Source of the DNA: a virus
Strand: one strand, 5' to 3'
DNA length: 38,502 bases
IMG/VR virus record: IMGVR_UViG_3300032561_000056
Location: 1 to 38,502 of that record
Positions 19,152 to 29,900 of this stretch are shown here, piece after piece; positions within the stretch are counted from its first letter, which is position 1, and every line of letters begins with the position of its first letter. Under the pieces are notes generated by a model that was not told the origin of the DNA, made no database searches, and saw only the letters and a program-made list of their open reading frames with translations. Made by a program: the position numbers and the translations under genes.

Positions 19152-19439
19152 ATGACCAAAAACATCAGCACTCACATCACAGCATTGCTGTCGGGGGCAA
19201 CGTCGATTCTGGCACTTGTCCACCCCGGCTTTGTTGTGCCGCCGTTCGTCCAGGGCATCGCTGTAACGCTGCCGGCTCTTTTTGCTGCGGCCATTGAGGC
19301 GCTGCACTTTGTCAAGACGCACAACCTTCAGGCCAACATCGCCGCCGCCGACCACGTCGTGGCGTCGCTGATGGCTCAGACCCCTGCGCCTACCGCCGCA
19401 CCCGCTCCGGTCGAAACCCCCACGACCCCGGCTGCCTAA
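19152..19439 (+). CDS. Membrane protein, holin-like, first late gene (95 aa)
   Basis: The start is set at ATG 19152; an upstream extension in frame would run through the leader hairpin. The hydrophobic region HITALLSGATSILALVHPGF with VQGIAVTLPALFAAAIEAL could form two helices. It is followed by a helical linker and an Ala/Pro/Thr-rich tail (TPAPTAAPAPVETPTTPAA). The size and layout resemble small phage holins, but the lysis genes are elsewhere and this gene precedes terminase. It might be an alternative holin or an assembly-related membrane protein. The stop overlaps the next start (TAATG). Confidence 0.55.
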   Translation: MTKNISTHITALLSGATSILALVHPGFVVPPFVQGIAVTLPALFAAAIEALHFVKTHNLQANIAAADHVVASLMAQTPAPTAAPAPVETPTTPAA

Positions 19440-19687
19440 TGAGCCACGGGGACGTAATCGAAAACTCGCTTAAGGCGTGGTTAGACGAAAACCTCCCCAA
19501 GTTTTTGACGAGCATCAACGCTGAACTCCTCGACGAGGAAGAGTGGAAGATGCCCGTCGTTGAGGACTACTGCCTTGTCGTCGCTGTTTCTGATTACAGC
19601 GACGGCAATGGCGGTGTCTTTACCATCTACGGCGATGCGCCTCAGTACCGCATTGCAGGGTTGCTGGCTACCGCATTGAATAGTTGA
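19439..19687 (+). CDS. Unknown small protein upstream of terminase (82 aa)
   Basis: The start ATG 19439 and the stop both overlap the neighbours by one base. The sequence is acidic and alpha/beta (NSLKAWLDENLPKFLTSINA, DYCLVVAVSDYSDGNGGVFT, YRIAGLLATALNS). The position before TerL is where a small terminase usually lies, but no DNA-binding helix-turn-helix is visible here. That motif is instead at the N-terminus of TerL. The function is unknown, and a packaging accessory is possible. Confidence 0.65.
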   Translation: MSHGDVIENSLKAWLDENLPKFLTSINAELLDEEEWKMPVVEDYCLVVAVSDYSDGNGGVFTIYGDAPQYRIAGLLATALNS

Positions 19688-21600
19688 TGGCCGTAACACC
19701 CGTCCAGCGCAAGAAGTACTTTGAAGCCCGGACGGCCGGCTTCTCAATTGCCGAGAGTGCTCGCAAAGCCAAGTTCTCTGAGGCAACTGCTTATCGTGTA
19801 GAGAAAGCCGCTCAGGCTCTACGTGCCGACGAAGGCATTGACTCGTCTGCCTCCAACTACCGCGAACTCAAGGCTGAGTCCAAGTTGGAAGGGCCCAAGC
19901 CGTACGACCGGCTTTGCCCCGAGGCGCAACAAGCGCTCGAAGACTTTGGCTATTTCCGACGCCGGTACTTTGGGCGCATCGCCACGCCGTGGCAGGAAGA
20001 GGCCGGCACCAAATTAGTTGAACTGCTGGAATCGGAAAACAAAGAGTACGTGGTGATGAACATGCCACCAGGCTCCGGTAAGACCACTCTGCTCCACGAC
20101 TTGACGTGCTGGATTATCTGCCGTAACCGCTCGGTGCGCCTGCTCACTGGCTCTGCCACCATGAGCCTCGCCAAGCGCAACCTGATGCGTGTGCGTCGTT
20201 CGCTGGAACGCGTCATCCCAGAATTGGCGGATGACAACCTGCGGGCCCGTGGCCAGGCCGTTGACGCAGAATCAACCCTCGCCCTGGACTTTGGTCGGTT
20301 TAAGCCTCTAGAGAAAGAACTGTGGACCAATGAAGCGTTCATCGTCATGCAGCCGGAAGAGTCAGGTTCTATCTCTGAAAAGGAACCTACCCTCAGTGCT
20401 TATGGTATGGATAGCGGTTTCATTGGTGGCCGTTTTGACGGTTGTTTTTGGGACGACCTTGTGGACCCTCGCAAGGTGCGTTCCGCCGAGCAACGCGAAG
20501 CAATGGAAGACTGGTACCAAGACGTGGCGGAAACTCGTCTGGAACCTGCGGGCATGCTGGCCCTTATCGGTCAGCGTCTTGCTCCTGATGACCTCTATCG
20601 TTTTGCTCTGGACATGACCCAGCCCTTGGAGGATGATGCAGTTCTTGACGACCTTACCGATGATGAAATCGCCAATCTACGACACGACAAAAAGTACAAA
20701 CACTTGCTGTATCGTGCTCATTACGAGGACCGATGCGCCCCGGAAAACCACAAACGAAACGCCGACGCGTACCCAAAGGGCTGTCTGCTTGACCCACGGC
20801 GACTCCCCTGGCGGGAAATTTCCAACCTCATGTCTAACCGAGGCGAACGTTTCGCTGTCGTGTACCAGCAAGAAGACCTGGCCCTGGACGAAGTCCTTGT
20901 CCGGAACGAATGGGTTTACGGTCACGGACAGTCCATCGGATGCATCGACAAAGAGCGAGACCGATGGGAAATACCTCGTGGGCTCAACCCCGCTGACTGT
21001 ATGGTCGTTGCAACTGCTGACCCCAGCCCCACGAATTACTGGTCGATTCAGTGCTGGCTTTACCACCCTGAAAGCGAACAGCGTTTCCTTCTTGACCTCA
21101 TTCGCAAAAAAATGGAGGCGCCAGAACTAATCGACTTTGACTACAACCGGGGCGAGTTCGTTGGAATCATGGAGGAATGGCAGCGGTTGTCGTCCTCAAT
21201 TGGGTTTCCTATCCAGACCTGGATAGTCGAGCAGAACGCCGCCCAGCGGTTCATGTTGCAGTATGACCACTTCAAACGGTGGCGCCAACTCAACGGCGTC
21301 GAGGTTATTCCGCACAACACTTCTCAGAACAAAACTGACCCGAACTACGGTGTTACGACGATTTCTCAACATTGGCGATTTGGTCGTGTACGATTGATGG
21401 GTAAGGGTGAAGGCAAAACTCGGTCGATGCATCTTATCGACGAGGTAACAAAATACCCTCACGGACGGACAGATGACTGCGTAATGGCGGAATGGTTTTT
21501 CGAGTGGAACATTCCCAACCTCTACCGGCCCAAGACAATACAAGTCAAAGCGTGGCGGCCCCAGTGGGTACGCAACACCCAACTATCTAACTTGAGGTAA
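19687..21600 (+). CDS. terL: Terminase large subunit with N-terminal HTH
   Basis: This 637-aa protein starts at ATG 19687 (TGATG overlap). Residues about 7-45 (QRKKYFEARTAGFSIAESAR through EATAYRVEKAAQAL) form a helix-turn-helix like that of small terminase subunits. The ATPase has Walker A MPPGSGKTTLL (Lys132) and Walker B CFWDDLVD (Asp256, Asp257). The RNase-H-like nuclease has Asp445 in TADPSPTNYWS, an acidic segment WIVEQNAAQ and Asp596-Asp597 in TDDCVMAEW. It cuts and pumps DNA into procapsids through the portal encoded next. No separate TerS is recognised, so the fused HTH may do DNA recognition. Confidence 0.95.
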   Translation: MAVTPVQRKKYFEARTAGFSIAESARKAKFSEATAYRVEKAAQALRADEGIDSSASNYRELKAESKLEGPKPYDRLCPEAQQALEDFGYFRRRYFGRIATPWQEEAGTKLVELLESENKEYVVMNMPPGSGKTTLLHDLTCWIICRNRSVRLLTGSATMSLAKRNLMRVRRSLERVIPELADDNLRARGQAVDAESTLALDFGRFKPLEKELWTNEAFIVMQPEESGSISEKEPTLSAYGMDSGFIGGRFDGCFWDDLVDPRKVRSAEQREAMEDWYQDVAETRLEPAGMLALIGQRLAPDDLYRFALDMTQPLEDDAVLDDLTDDEIANLRHDKKYKHLLYRAHYEDRCAPENHKRNADAYPKGCLLDPRRLPWREISNLMSNRGERFAVVYQQEDLALDEVLVRNEWVYGHGQSIGCIDKERDRWEIPRGLNPADCMVVATADPSPTNYWSIQCWLYHPESEQRFLLDLIRKKMEAPELIDFDYNRGEFVGIMEEWQRLSSSIGFPIQTWIVEQNAAQRFMLQYDHFKRWRQLNGVEVIPHNTSQNKTDPNYGVTTISQHWRFGRVRLMGKGEGKTRSMHLIDEVTKYPHGRTDDCVMAEWFFEWNIPNLYRPKTIQVKAWRPQWVRNTQLSNLR

Positions 21601-21603
21601 TAC

Positions 21604-23499
21604 ATGGCGCTATCCCCGGACAACGAAAAGGCTGCTGGGCAGATAGTCACGATGTTTCAGGAGCGGCAGATGAGCCGCTCGGGAATCTTCAAGCGAATGG
21701 CTGAGGTGCGTGACCACTACAACGGTGACGTAATCGTTCCCCTGCCGGAGTTGGACGAGGCTGAGAAGCCAGCCATCCCGAACCTTATCGCTCAGGGCAT
21801 TGACCAGTTCTCAATGCGTGTGGCGTCGGTCTTGCCCGACATCCAGTACCCCGCTCTCCGCAACGGCATTCAGGCGTCGGAGAACAAAGCGCATGACCGG
21901 CGCATGGCCAACCTCGGTTGGTGGGACATGAACAAGATGACCACCAAGGTCCGCCGTCGCGCCCGCCACTTGACGGCATACGGTATGTCGGCCATCTCCA
22001 TTTCGCCCGTGGCCCTCGACCCCAGCGACCGCCGACAGATTCCATTCTGGCGTGTACGCAACCCATTGGCCACGTTCCCGTCACCCATGATTGACCCTGA
22101 CAACATGGAGCCAACCGACTGCATCTTCTCAGACCGCCGCCCGCTTGGCTGGCTGCAAGAGAACTACCCGACGCAGATGAATGTGCTGTATCGTGGCGAC
22201 AAAGGCAAGTCGGACCTGTTCCAGATTCTGGAATACATGGACGCCGCCGAGACCGTATTGGTTGCCGTCGGCGCCGACCGTCCAAAGGCTACGCCCTATG
22301 GCCAGGAAGTTGGCAAGGGTGCGGCTTCCAACATTGTTCTTGAACGTATCCCCAACCGAGCAGAAGTCTGCCCTGTTGTCATTGCTGGTCGCATTACGCT
22401 TGACCGCTTGCAGGGCCAGTTCGACCAAATGCTCGGCATGTACCAACGAGAGGCAAAACTTGACGCACTCAACACCATCGCGGTATTCCGCAATGTGTTC
22501 CCCGATGAGTGGGTGGTTTCCCCCGCAAACGCACCCACGAGTCCCCGAATTATCCAAGAGGCCGATGGCAAAATGGGTATCCGAGGAATTTTGGATAAGG
22601 GACAAATCCAACTAATTCACCCACAGCAGACGCAGGACGCGCAGATTGCCATCAGCAACCTTGAACGCGCCCAGCGTATGACGGGCAACATCCCCCAAGA
22701 ACTTAATGGCGAGTCTGGTTCTAACATCCGCACCGCTCGCCGTGGTGCTACTGTCTTGGGGTCAGCCATTGACATGCCACTTCAGGAGTACCAGGAAATT
22801 CTGGCAAACTCGATGGAACTGGAAAACAACCGCGCTGTCAAGATGATGAAGGCGTACTACGGCAACAAGCCCAGTATGTTCTTCTTCGGCACTGATGGCA
22901 AAATCGAGCGACCGGACTACACCCCTAATGAAACATTTGAAACTGACATGTCAAAGGTTGTCTACCCAATGCCAGGTAGCGACATCAATTCTATGGTGGT
23001 GTCTATTGGACAGCGTGTTGGCATGGGTATCATGTCCAACGAAACCGCACGAATCATGGACCCGGCGATTAAGGACCCGGCGCGTGAAGCGGACTTGGTT
23101 GAAGTTGAGGGTCTACGTAAGGCGCTCCTTACGGGACTTGAACAGCAAGCGGCACAAGGTCAACTAGACCCCAGCATCATTGCTCGTATCGCCTTGGCCA
23201 AGTCAAAGCGCCACACCACGCTGGAAGAAGCCGTCGCCGAAATTCACAAGGAAGAGCAGGAAAAGCAGCAGGCCCAGGCTCAACAGCAGCAGCAGGGACC
23301 AACCGCTGACCAGCAGCCAGGCTTGGGCGTTAGCCCCGACAACCCCATCCAGCAGGGACCGCAGCAGCAGGGACCGCCCGACCTTGGGGCTCTTCTTTCT
23401 CAGTTGCACGCAGGCGGTGGCGCTCCAGGCGGCGCACCGCAGGGCGGCATGGCACCAGCAGTTGCACAGGCACCAGCACCAGCACCAGCAGGAGTGTAG
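21604..23499 (+). CDS. Portal protein
   Basis: This 631-aa protein lies four bases after terL. The early part (ERQMSRSGIFKRMAEVRDHY, NLIAQGIDQFSMRVASVLPD) and the long central helical region with NIPQELNGESGSNIRTARRG match SPP1-type portals of actinophages. The C-terminal about 100 residues are low-complexity Gln/Pro/Gly/Ala (QQQQQGPTADQQPG and similar). A dodecameric portal forms the DNA channel and docks TerL; the Q-rich tail may be flexible in the capsid. The position between terL and the capsid genes supports the call. Confidence 0.9.
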   Translation: MALSPDNEKAAGQIVTMFQERQMSRSGIFKRMAEVRDHYNGDVIVPLPELDEAEKPAIPNLIAQGIDQFSMRVASVLPDIQYPALRNGIQASENKAHDRRMANLGWWDMNKMTTKVRRRARHLTAYGMSAISISPVALDPSDRRQIPFWRVRNPLATFPSPMIDPDNMEPTDCIFSDRRPLGWLQENYPTQMNVLYRGDKGKSDLFQILEYMDAAETVLVAVGADRPKATPYGQEVGKGAASNIVLERIPNRAEVCPVVIAGRITLDRLQGQFDQMLGMYQREAKLDALNTIAVFRNVFPDEWVVSPANAPTSPRIIQEADGKMGIRGILDKGQIQLIHPQQTQDAQIAISNLERAQRMTGNIPQELNGESGSNIRTARRGATVLGSAIDMPLQEYQEILANSMELENNRAVKMMKAYYGNKPSMFFFGTDGKIERPDYTPNETFETDMSKVVYPMPGSDINSMVVSIGQRVGMGIMSNETARIMDPAIKDPAREADLVEVEGLRKALLTGLEQQAAQGQLDPSIIARIALAKSKRHTTLEEAVAEIHKEEQEKQQAQAQQQQQGPTADQQPGLGVSPDNPIQQGPQQQGPPDLGALLSQLHAGGGAPGGAPQGGMAPAVAQAPAPAPAGV

Positions 23500-23502
23500 T
23501 AA

Positions 23503-23934
23503 ATGCCACGTAAAGGTAGGGGCGGCGCACGCCAAGGAACACCGGGCATTGCGTACGGAAACCGTACGGACTTGAACCAGCCCATCTCAACCGTGCCCGG
23601 TCAGGAATACGGCAAGGCAACGGAGCAGCGCGATGCACAGCGGGCTGTGCCAATGGCTTCTTCCCCCGTCGCCGACATCGACCCCTCTATGGCACCCCCC
23701 ACCCCGCAAGGGCGCCCTATGGCAATGCCGGGCTCGTTGCCGTACATTGCTCCCACTTCACGGCCCGACGAGCCAGTAACCGCTGGGCTGCCTACTGGCC
23801 CTGGCCCTGGCCCTGAAGCGTTGGGCGCTACTGGACCAACCTTTGACCAAATCATTCGCAGCGTTGCAAGTAGCCCACACGCTTCTGCCGTTGCTACTCA
23901 AATCGCCAATGTGGCTCGTTCGTTAGGTTATTAA
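23503..23934 (+). CDS. Pro/Gly-rich protein after portal (143 aa)
   Basis: It starts MPRKGRGGARQGTPGIAYGN, a basic Gly-rich head, continues with a Pro-rich middle and ends in a helix (FDQIIRSVASSPHASAVATQ). A gene of this type follows the portal in many actinobacterial phages as I recall, with no assigned role. Low complexity and late position suggest a minor virion or assembly component. It shares one base with the giant gene downstream. Confidence 0.7.
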   Translation: MPRKGRGGARQGTPGIAYGNRTDLNQPISTVPGQEYGKATEQRDAQRAVPMASSPVADIDPSMAPPTPQGRPMAMPGSLPYIAPTSRPDEPVTAGLPTGPGPGPEALGATGPTFDQIIRSVASSPHASAVATQIANVARSLGY

Positions 23935-26900
23935 TGGCAGATTTCACTCCCGTCGGTGGCGTTGAAGCAAATGCTGAGGGGCACCGCCCCGGATACACAA
24001 TTAGCGATTCAACCGTTACCGACCCGGGTTTGGACGCAACAAACGCTCTTGGTTTTTCAACCGACCACAAACTCGCCACTTTCATTGCAGACAACTCAGG
24101 CTTGGGCAACTCGCCCGACGCCCTGCTGGGCTACGCCCAGGCCCACGACTTAAACGCAAACCAGGTTTCCGCTGCGGCAAAGTACATGTTGCTGCATCAT
24201 CACATTGACCAGTACCTAGGCCAGCAGACTCAACAAGAAAGCCTGTGGGGCGCATTTACCCACACGGTTTTTAGCGGCGTTCGAAGCGCTGTCGATAGTT
24301 GGCAAAATGCACTGTTTCACAATCAGAACGAAATCCAAGGGTTTAACAGTGGTGGTGTTCTTGGGGCGCTTGGGGCAAACGCTTCCCAAGACGTAAAAAC
24401 CGCGGAGAACATTCCGAAAGATGTTAGTAAAGTTGCCGGTGCGATACCGGGGGCCGTTGAGGGCATTGGCAAAAAACTCTACAACATTCAGATGCAGTCC
24501 GAGGCTCAACAAGCCGAAGCCATTCAAAACCAGGGATTCGTAAAAGGTGTTTTGGGCTCAAGCGCCTACCCAGGAATCATTAGTGGTGCAACGCAAGGCA
24601 CGGATGACATTGCCAAGTTTGTGTGGGATGTTGCCAAGCGGTTTGGCGTAAGTTCTGAAGAGTTGATGACCTTGGGGTTTGAAGGGCCCAAGGGAAATTG
24701 GCTGGGCAACATTGAAGACCTTGGGGCAACTTTTGCAAATGCGATTCGCTCGACGGGAGATTTGGTTAACCCGTTCAGCAAGAGCAACGGTTTCATGCTC
24801 ATGGCTCACACCATGGCGTTCTACCAAAGCGTTGCCGCAAAGTATGGTTGGGCTCACGCGATGGGCTACGCACTCCCTTCAGTCATGGCTAGTCTTGCGA
24901 CCGATGGGGCAGTCTCTGCGGGCGTTACCGCCGAAGACGCTGTGACAGCGGCTAGTGACGATGAAGTTATTAACACTGTTAACAACGCCCTTTCAAGTAA
25001 TGAGCCGATTTCGGATGACTTGAAGGCGTCGTATGAAAAGGCGATGGAACGACGGGCTGCTCGTCTTAAGGCGCAGAAGATTACGGAAGAGGGACAAGCC
25101 GGCTCGAAAGCCATGAAGGCTTCTGAAAAGTTCTTTGACTATTCAACGCGTCCGCTTTCTTCAATGTTTAAGGCGGCACGTAGCATGGGTAAGCCCATGG
25201 CAAGCGTCAAGATGAACGCTTTGTACCTTACGACGCAGGAGTCGGCTCTTAAGAGTTCGGACCCCTGGATTAAGGACATGTGGGACAAGACCCGCAACGG
25301 TATCGCTTACGATGCTTCTGGCCGGCCAATGGGGACCGACGGGCAAGTCCTTGCTAGTTATTTTGGTTTGGACAAGGGGAGCATGTTTTTCTCCCCTGTC
25401 TCCGGCTTGACCGACTTCTATACCAAGTGGATTGGCGCCGACCCCTTGGGAGCATACGGCAAAGCAGTCGGTGGCGCTTTCTCATTTGACGGCTTTAGCG
25501 GAATGCTGGGTCGGTGGTTCGGTGGTCTTGGCGTTCGCAGCGCTGATGACGTACAACGAGCCTACAACGAGTACGGGCGCGTGCGTCGCGCTTTCCAGTA
25601 CATGGCCACCCACAATGCCGCCGAGATTGCTGACGCTTTCCGTAATACGTACAGCAACGATGCAGTCCGAGACGTATCTGCGGGCTCTTTGCTTTCTCGT
25701 TTGGGCGAGGCCAAGACCGTCGATGAAGTCATCAAAATCCACCAAGACGTTGCCGAGGGTTTCTCAATGACCAAGGGCATGGTGCCAACCATGACCTACT
25801 ATGAAGTAACCAAGGCGGCCCTTAAGGGCAAGTTGGGTGAGATTCTCCACACCGTAGGTGATGCATTTGAAACCGACGGTCGATTCCGTGAATACATCGC
25901 CAAGGCCGTGATGGAGCAGACGGGTGTGGACATCCGCCCAAACAACGCCCTTCTTTACATTGCCAATGGCGACAGCGTCCTGAGCACCACCGCATTTGCC
26001 CGTTGGCTGTCCACCCGGTTCACGCGTGACGCCATGTACATCGACGACCTCTTGGGCAAAGTGGAAAACCGCGTTGTTCGAGTCGGCAGTGCTGACGCCA
26101 TCCCAGCGATTATGGACTTCTTGCGCTCTTGTTTGATGGACGAAACTACCATCAAGACTGTTGGCGATGCGCTGCTACACACGACTAACAAGCAGGACTA
26201 CATCAACGTCTACCGCCACGCAATGTATCACGCAGTGATGCGCCGCGTCACCGCAGGTATGAACAAAGCCGAATTGTCAGTTTTCCTTGCGACTTCGTCA
26301 GACCACGTGTGGAATGAAGTGATTCGCATGACCGGACTCGACGGCGGAAGCCGCACCGCGTTTGCTTCTATTGCGGGTGAGTTTGGTGCGGACGCTGCAC
26401 AGACCGTCAACTCCGACGCCGCCAAGTTTGGTGGCATTGGCTTGACCCACCTGGGAGAACTTCGGTTCCCGCGTGCGGCAGAACTCCGTGGATTGGCCAA
26501 GAGGACCGAGGCCATAACTGCCACCATCTACGCTTCGCAGCATGGCCAGGAACTTGCCACTCAGTTGCTGAAACTTGAAGACCTGCAGAAATTGGCCGAG
26601 TTCCATGGCGCAGACTTGAACGGCGCAGACGAAGTCGTCCGAACCAAAATCCAAGAAGCAGTCAAAAAGATTGAACCCGTGGCCACCCGCTTTGAAGCGT
26701 CAGGCGTAAGCCCAGAAACCCACGCCATCAACAAGGGTGCTGAGCAATTCAAGGAAGACGGCGGACGTGTGCTTTACATGAAGAACACAAAGCGTCAAAG
26801 GCGCATGCTCTTCAACCAAGCGGCCGACATCCGCATTGCAGCGAATGTAATGGTCAACCGTCCGCAGGAAGCCGCAAGGATGCGGACCCTGGCCGACGCC

Positions 26901-29900
26901 ATTGAAAAAATTGCCAGTGGCGCAGAAGGCCACGTTGCCATAATTCGTGGTGACGTTGTTGGCGCGGCAACCACCCGCATGGACGACAACGGTGTTGTCA
27001 AGATTGACGAGATGGCGCACATGCCTGGCCACGGTACGGCCCACGACGCAATCAAGAAGGCAATTGCCAAGATTGCCTATGGGACCGACTCCCCCATCGA
27101 AGGCGCCGGTCTTGCCTTCACGCCAGATGAAGTTGCCGAGATTGCTAGCGACCCCAAATTGGCCGAGACTGACATGGTCAAGGGATATAACACCGGCCAC
27201 GACGGCGTCCAGTCAATCATCGCCAAGCACATGGCTGACAAGTACGCCGCTGAAAGCGAAAAACTTGCCAATGCGTACGACGAGATTCGTGCGGAAGTCT
27301 TTAACATCCAACCGCGCATAAATTCGCTTGCGGACGAGATTGCTCGTGGAAACTCCGAGAGCCTCTTTGCTTACGCAATGGGCATGGGGGACAAGCCTGC
27401 CGACCCCAAGGAACTTATTCAGGAGATGAACTCCTTAAAGGGCCGACAGACAGCATTCCAGGATGCTGCGACTGAACTCGCTCGTCGCATGGAATCGCCG
27501 ACGTACACGGAGGAAGAACTCCGTAACGCCGTCATTGCGCTTCGGGAGGCAACCCACAACAGCCTTGAACTTAGCGAGATGCTCAAGACGGGCCGTGGGT
27601 ACAAGCCACCAGAAATGAAGAAGTTTATTGCGGACTCCTATTCACAGGACCTGCAGGACGAAGACCTCTACGAAATGCCTGCGTCCGAGACCGGCTGGGA
27701 CCGTGGCGTCATTGACCGCCTAAAGGACAGGTTGCAAGAAACGTTCCCGGGAAACCCCGAGACCGCCCAGAAGTTTATTGACCAACTTAACTCGTTTGCC
27801 GACATGATTGGCAAGGGAATGTTCAAGGGGCTTTTCACTTGGAAGGTCGGCGGTGAAAGCCCTATCGCTTTGGGCGTGTACCCACAAGCAGGTAATTACA
27901 ACCCGTACGACACCATAATGAACATTTTCGACAAGGCGTTGCGCAACCCCGCTTACCTCAAGCACACCCTTGTTCACGAACTCTGGCACCACCTTTCGAC
28001 CTACGCGCCTGATGGCGTACTTAAGGGTTTACGAGATGAATTGACTTCAGCGCAGGAGGACTTCCTTAGCAAGTTCCCTCTTCGCGAGTACATTAACTCT
28101 AAGGACTACGCCTTCGAAGCAGACCCCGAAGAAAAGAAGTACCTCGAAAGCCTTGCGTCAAAGTTCAGGGGCGCCGAAAACATCCCGGTAAATCAAATTG
28201 ATTTCCGTCGCCTCCCGTACTACATCATGCGTTACGGCGGACGTAACTACCACCTTGCTAATCTTGACGAGTACTTCGCCGAGAAGATGACGTTTGCGAC
28301 CGAAGACACGATGACAAACAACCCAACCCTTCGGGCCGCCCGTCGAATCTTTGGCGCGACCCTTGAAGGCATTGGCGCAGTGCACGGCAACAACTTTGCG
28401 GAAGAAGTCTTTAAGGATTTCTGGGAGCAGCGGTTCACTGATTTCTCTCCAGTCAAGGACACCTTGACCATGCGACTTAAGAACCTTGACGCCCAGGCGT
28501 TCAACGCCTTGGTCAAGGACCCGCCCATCGAGACGGTTCAGAAACTGGTCAAGGAAATGTACGCCGCCTATAAGGGGAAGAACCCGTACACCCTTGCTTG
28601 GCAGCGCACTGCTGACGGCATCAACCGATTCCTGAGCAAGACCTTTGTTCCCCTTGCCCTCTTCTCCGGCGGTTGGGCACTTCGCGTCGGCGCTTCCGAA
28701 GCAACGCTTAACTCCCTACGTTTTGGTGGGTGGGCATCGTTTGACGCAAAGGTAATGACTGCGATTGCGAAGCACGAAGCCCGAGGACTCATGGCGTTGG
28801 AAGACGCTACCAAGGAACGAGGCCTCATCCGCAACGTTGTCGCCGGTGCTTTGCTCGGTGTCGAAAAAAACATCGTCCGAGGCATGGACCAATTCCAGCG
28901 AGACCGTATGTTGGACGACTTTGTCGGCACCATCATCCGTCACAACGGACACCTGCCCGGTGGCGTGCATGAAGTCGAAGACACCGTGTTCAATGACAAG
29001 ACGGTCGAAAACGCAATGGCTGGTCTTGTTCTTGGTGTTGACGACAAGGGCCGTTTCATCATGGCCGATACCCACTCTTCGAAGGACGGCGGCTGGGGCT
29101 ATCTTTCGTCGGGCAGCGCAGACTACGTCCGTGCTTTGCGTGAGCACATCACCCGCTTGGCGAACGACCCACTGCTCAACCCCACCTCAAAGAAACTTGA
29201 AGAAATCTTCTACGAGGCCGGCCTCAAGTCAATGGGCGGGGACCTCAATAACCTTCCTCGTGAAGTCGAGCGACTTTCGGCAGACGAGCAGCGCCAGGAG
29301 ATTATCAGTGCCGGTGCCTCGCAGTACCGTACGCCTGAGTCGGTGGAGATTCTTCGCGAGCAGTTGGAACAGACCGCACTTGATTCCATCAACAGTCTTT
29401 CCGAAGCAGACCGCGTTCGCTTCGACCGAGACCTCGGTCGCCTTAACGCAACTAGCCCGTTGGCCCGTAATTCCGCTCACGAAGAATGGGCTGCCGTAAT
29501 CGCCGAAAATGCCATCAAGAGTGTCATGGGTAAGGACGAGACGGGATACATCTTCCACTCGCCGCTTGTTATGCAGGCCGCAAACCCTGAGACGATTAAG
29601 TCAATGGACGAGTTCACCCGTGACCTCAACGGCATGGGCGCTACTGCACCGACCAACATCCCGAGCAGCATGACCAAGGCCAGCGCCCCAGGTCGTTACT
29701 CGCTCCAGCACTTGACGCAGGTTGGGCACGACAAATTCCTTGGACCAATCGTGAACAAGATGGTGCGTGAACCCACGTTCCTCCTTGAGCAGCACTACGC
29801 TATGGAGAAGTTGCGCGACCTAGTGAAGATTAACGCGGTGGACGAAGAGACCGCTCAGGCGATGGCCGACGAGCGTGCCTTCCGCAACATGAGTAAGTAT

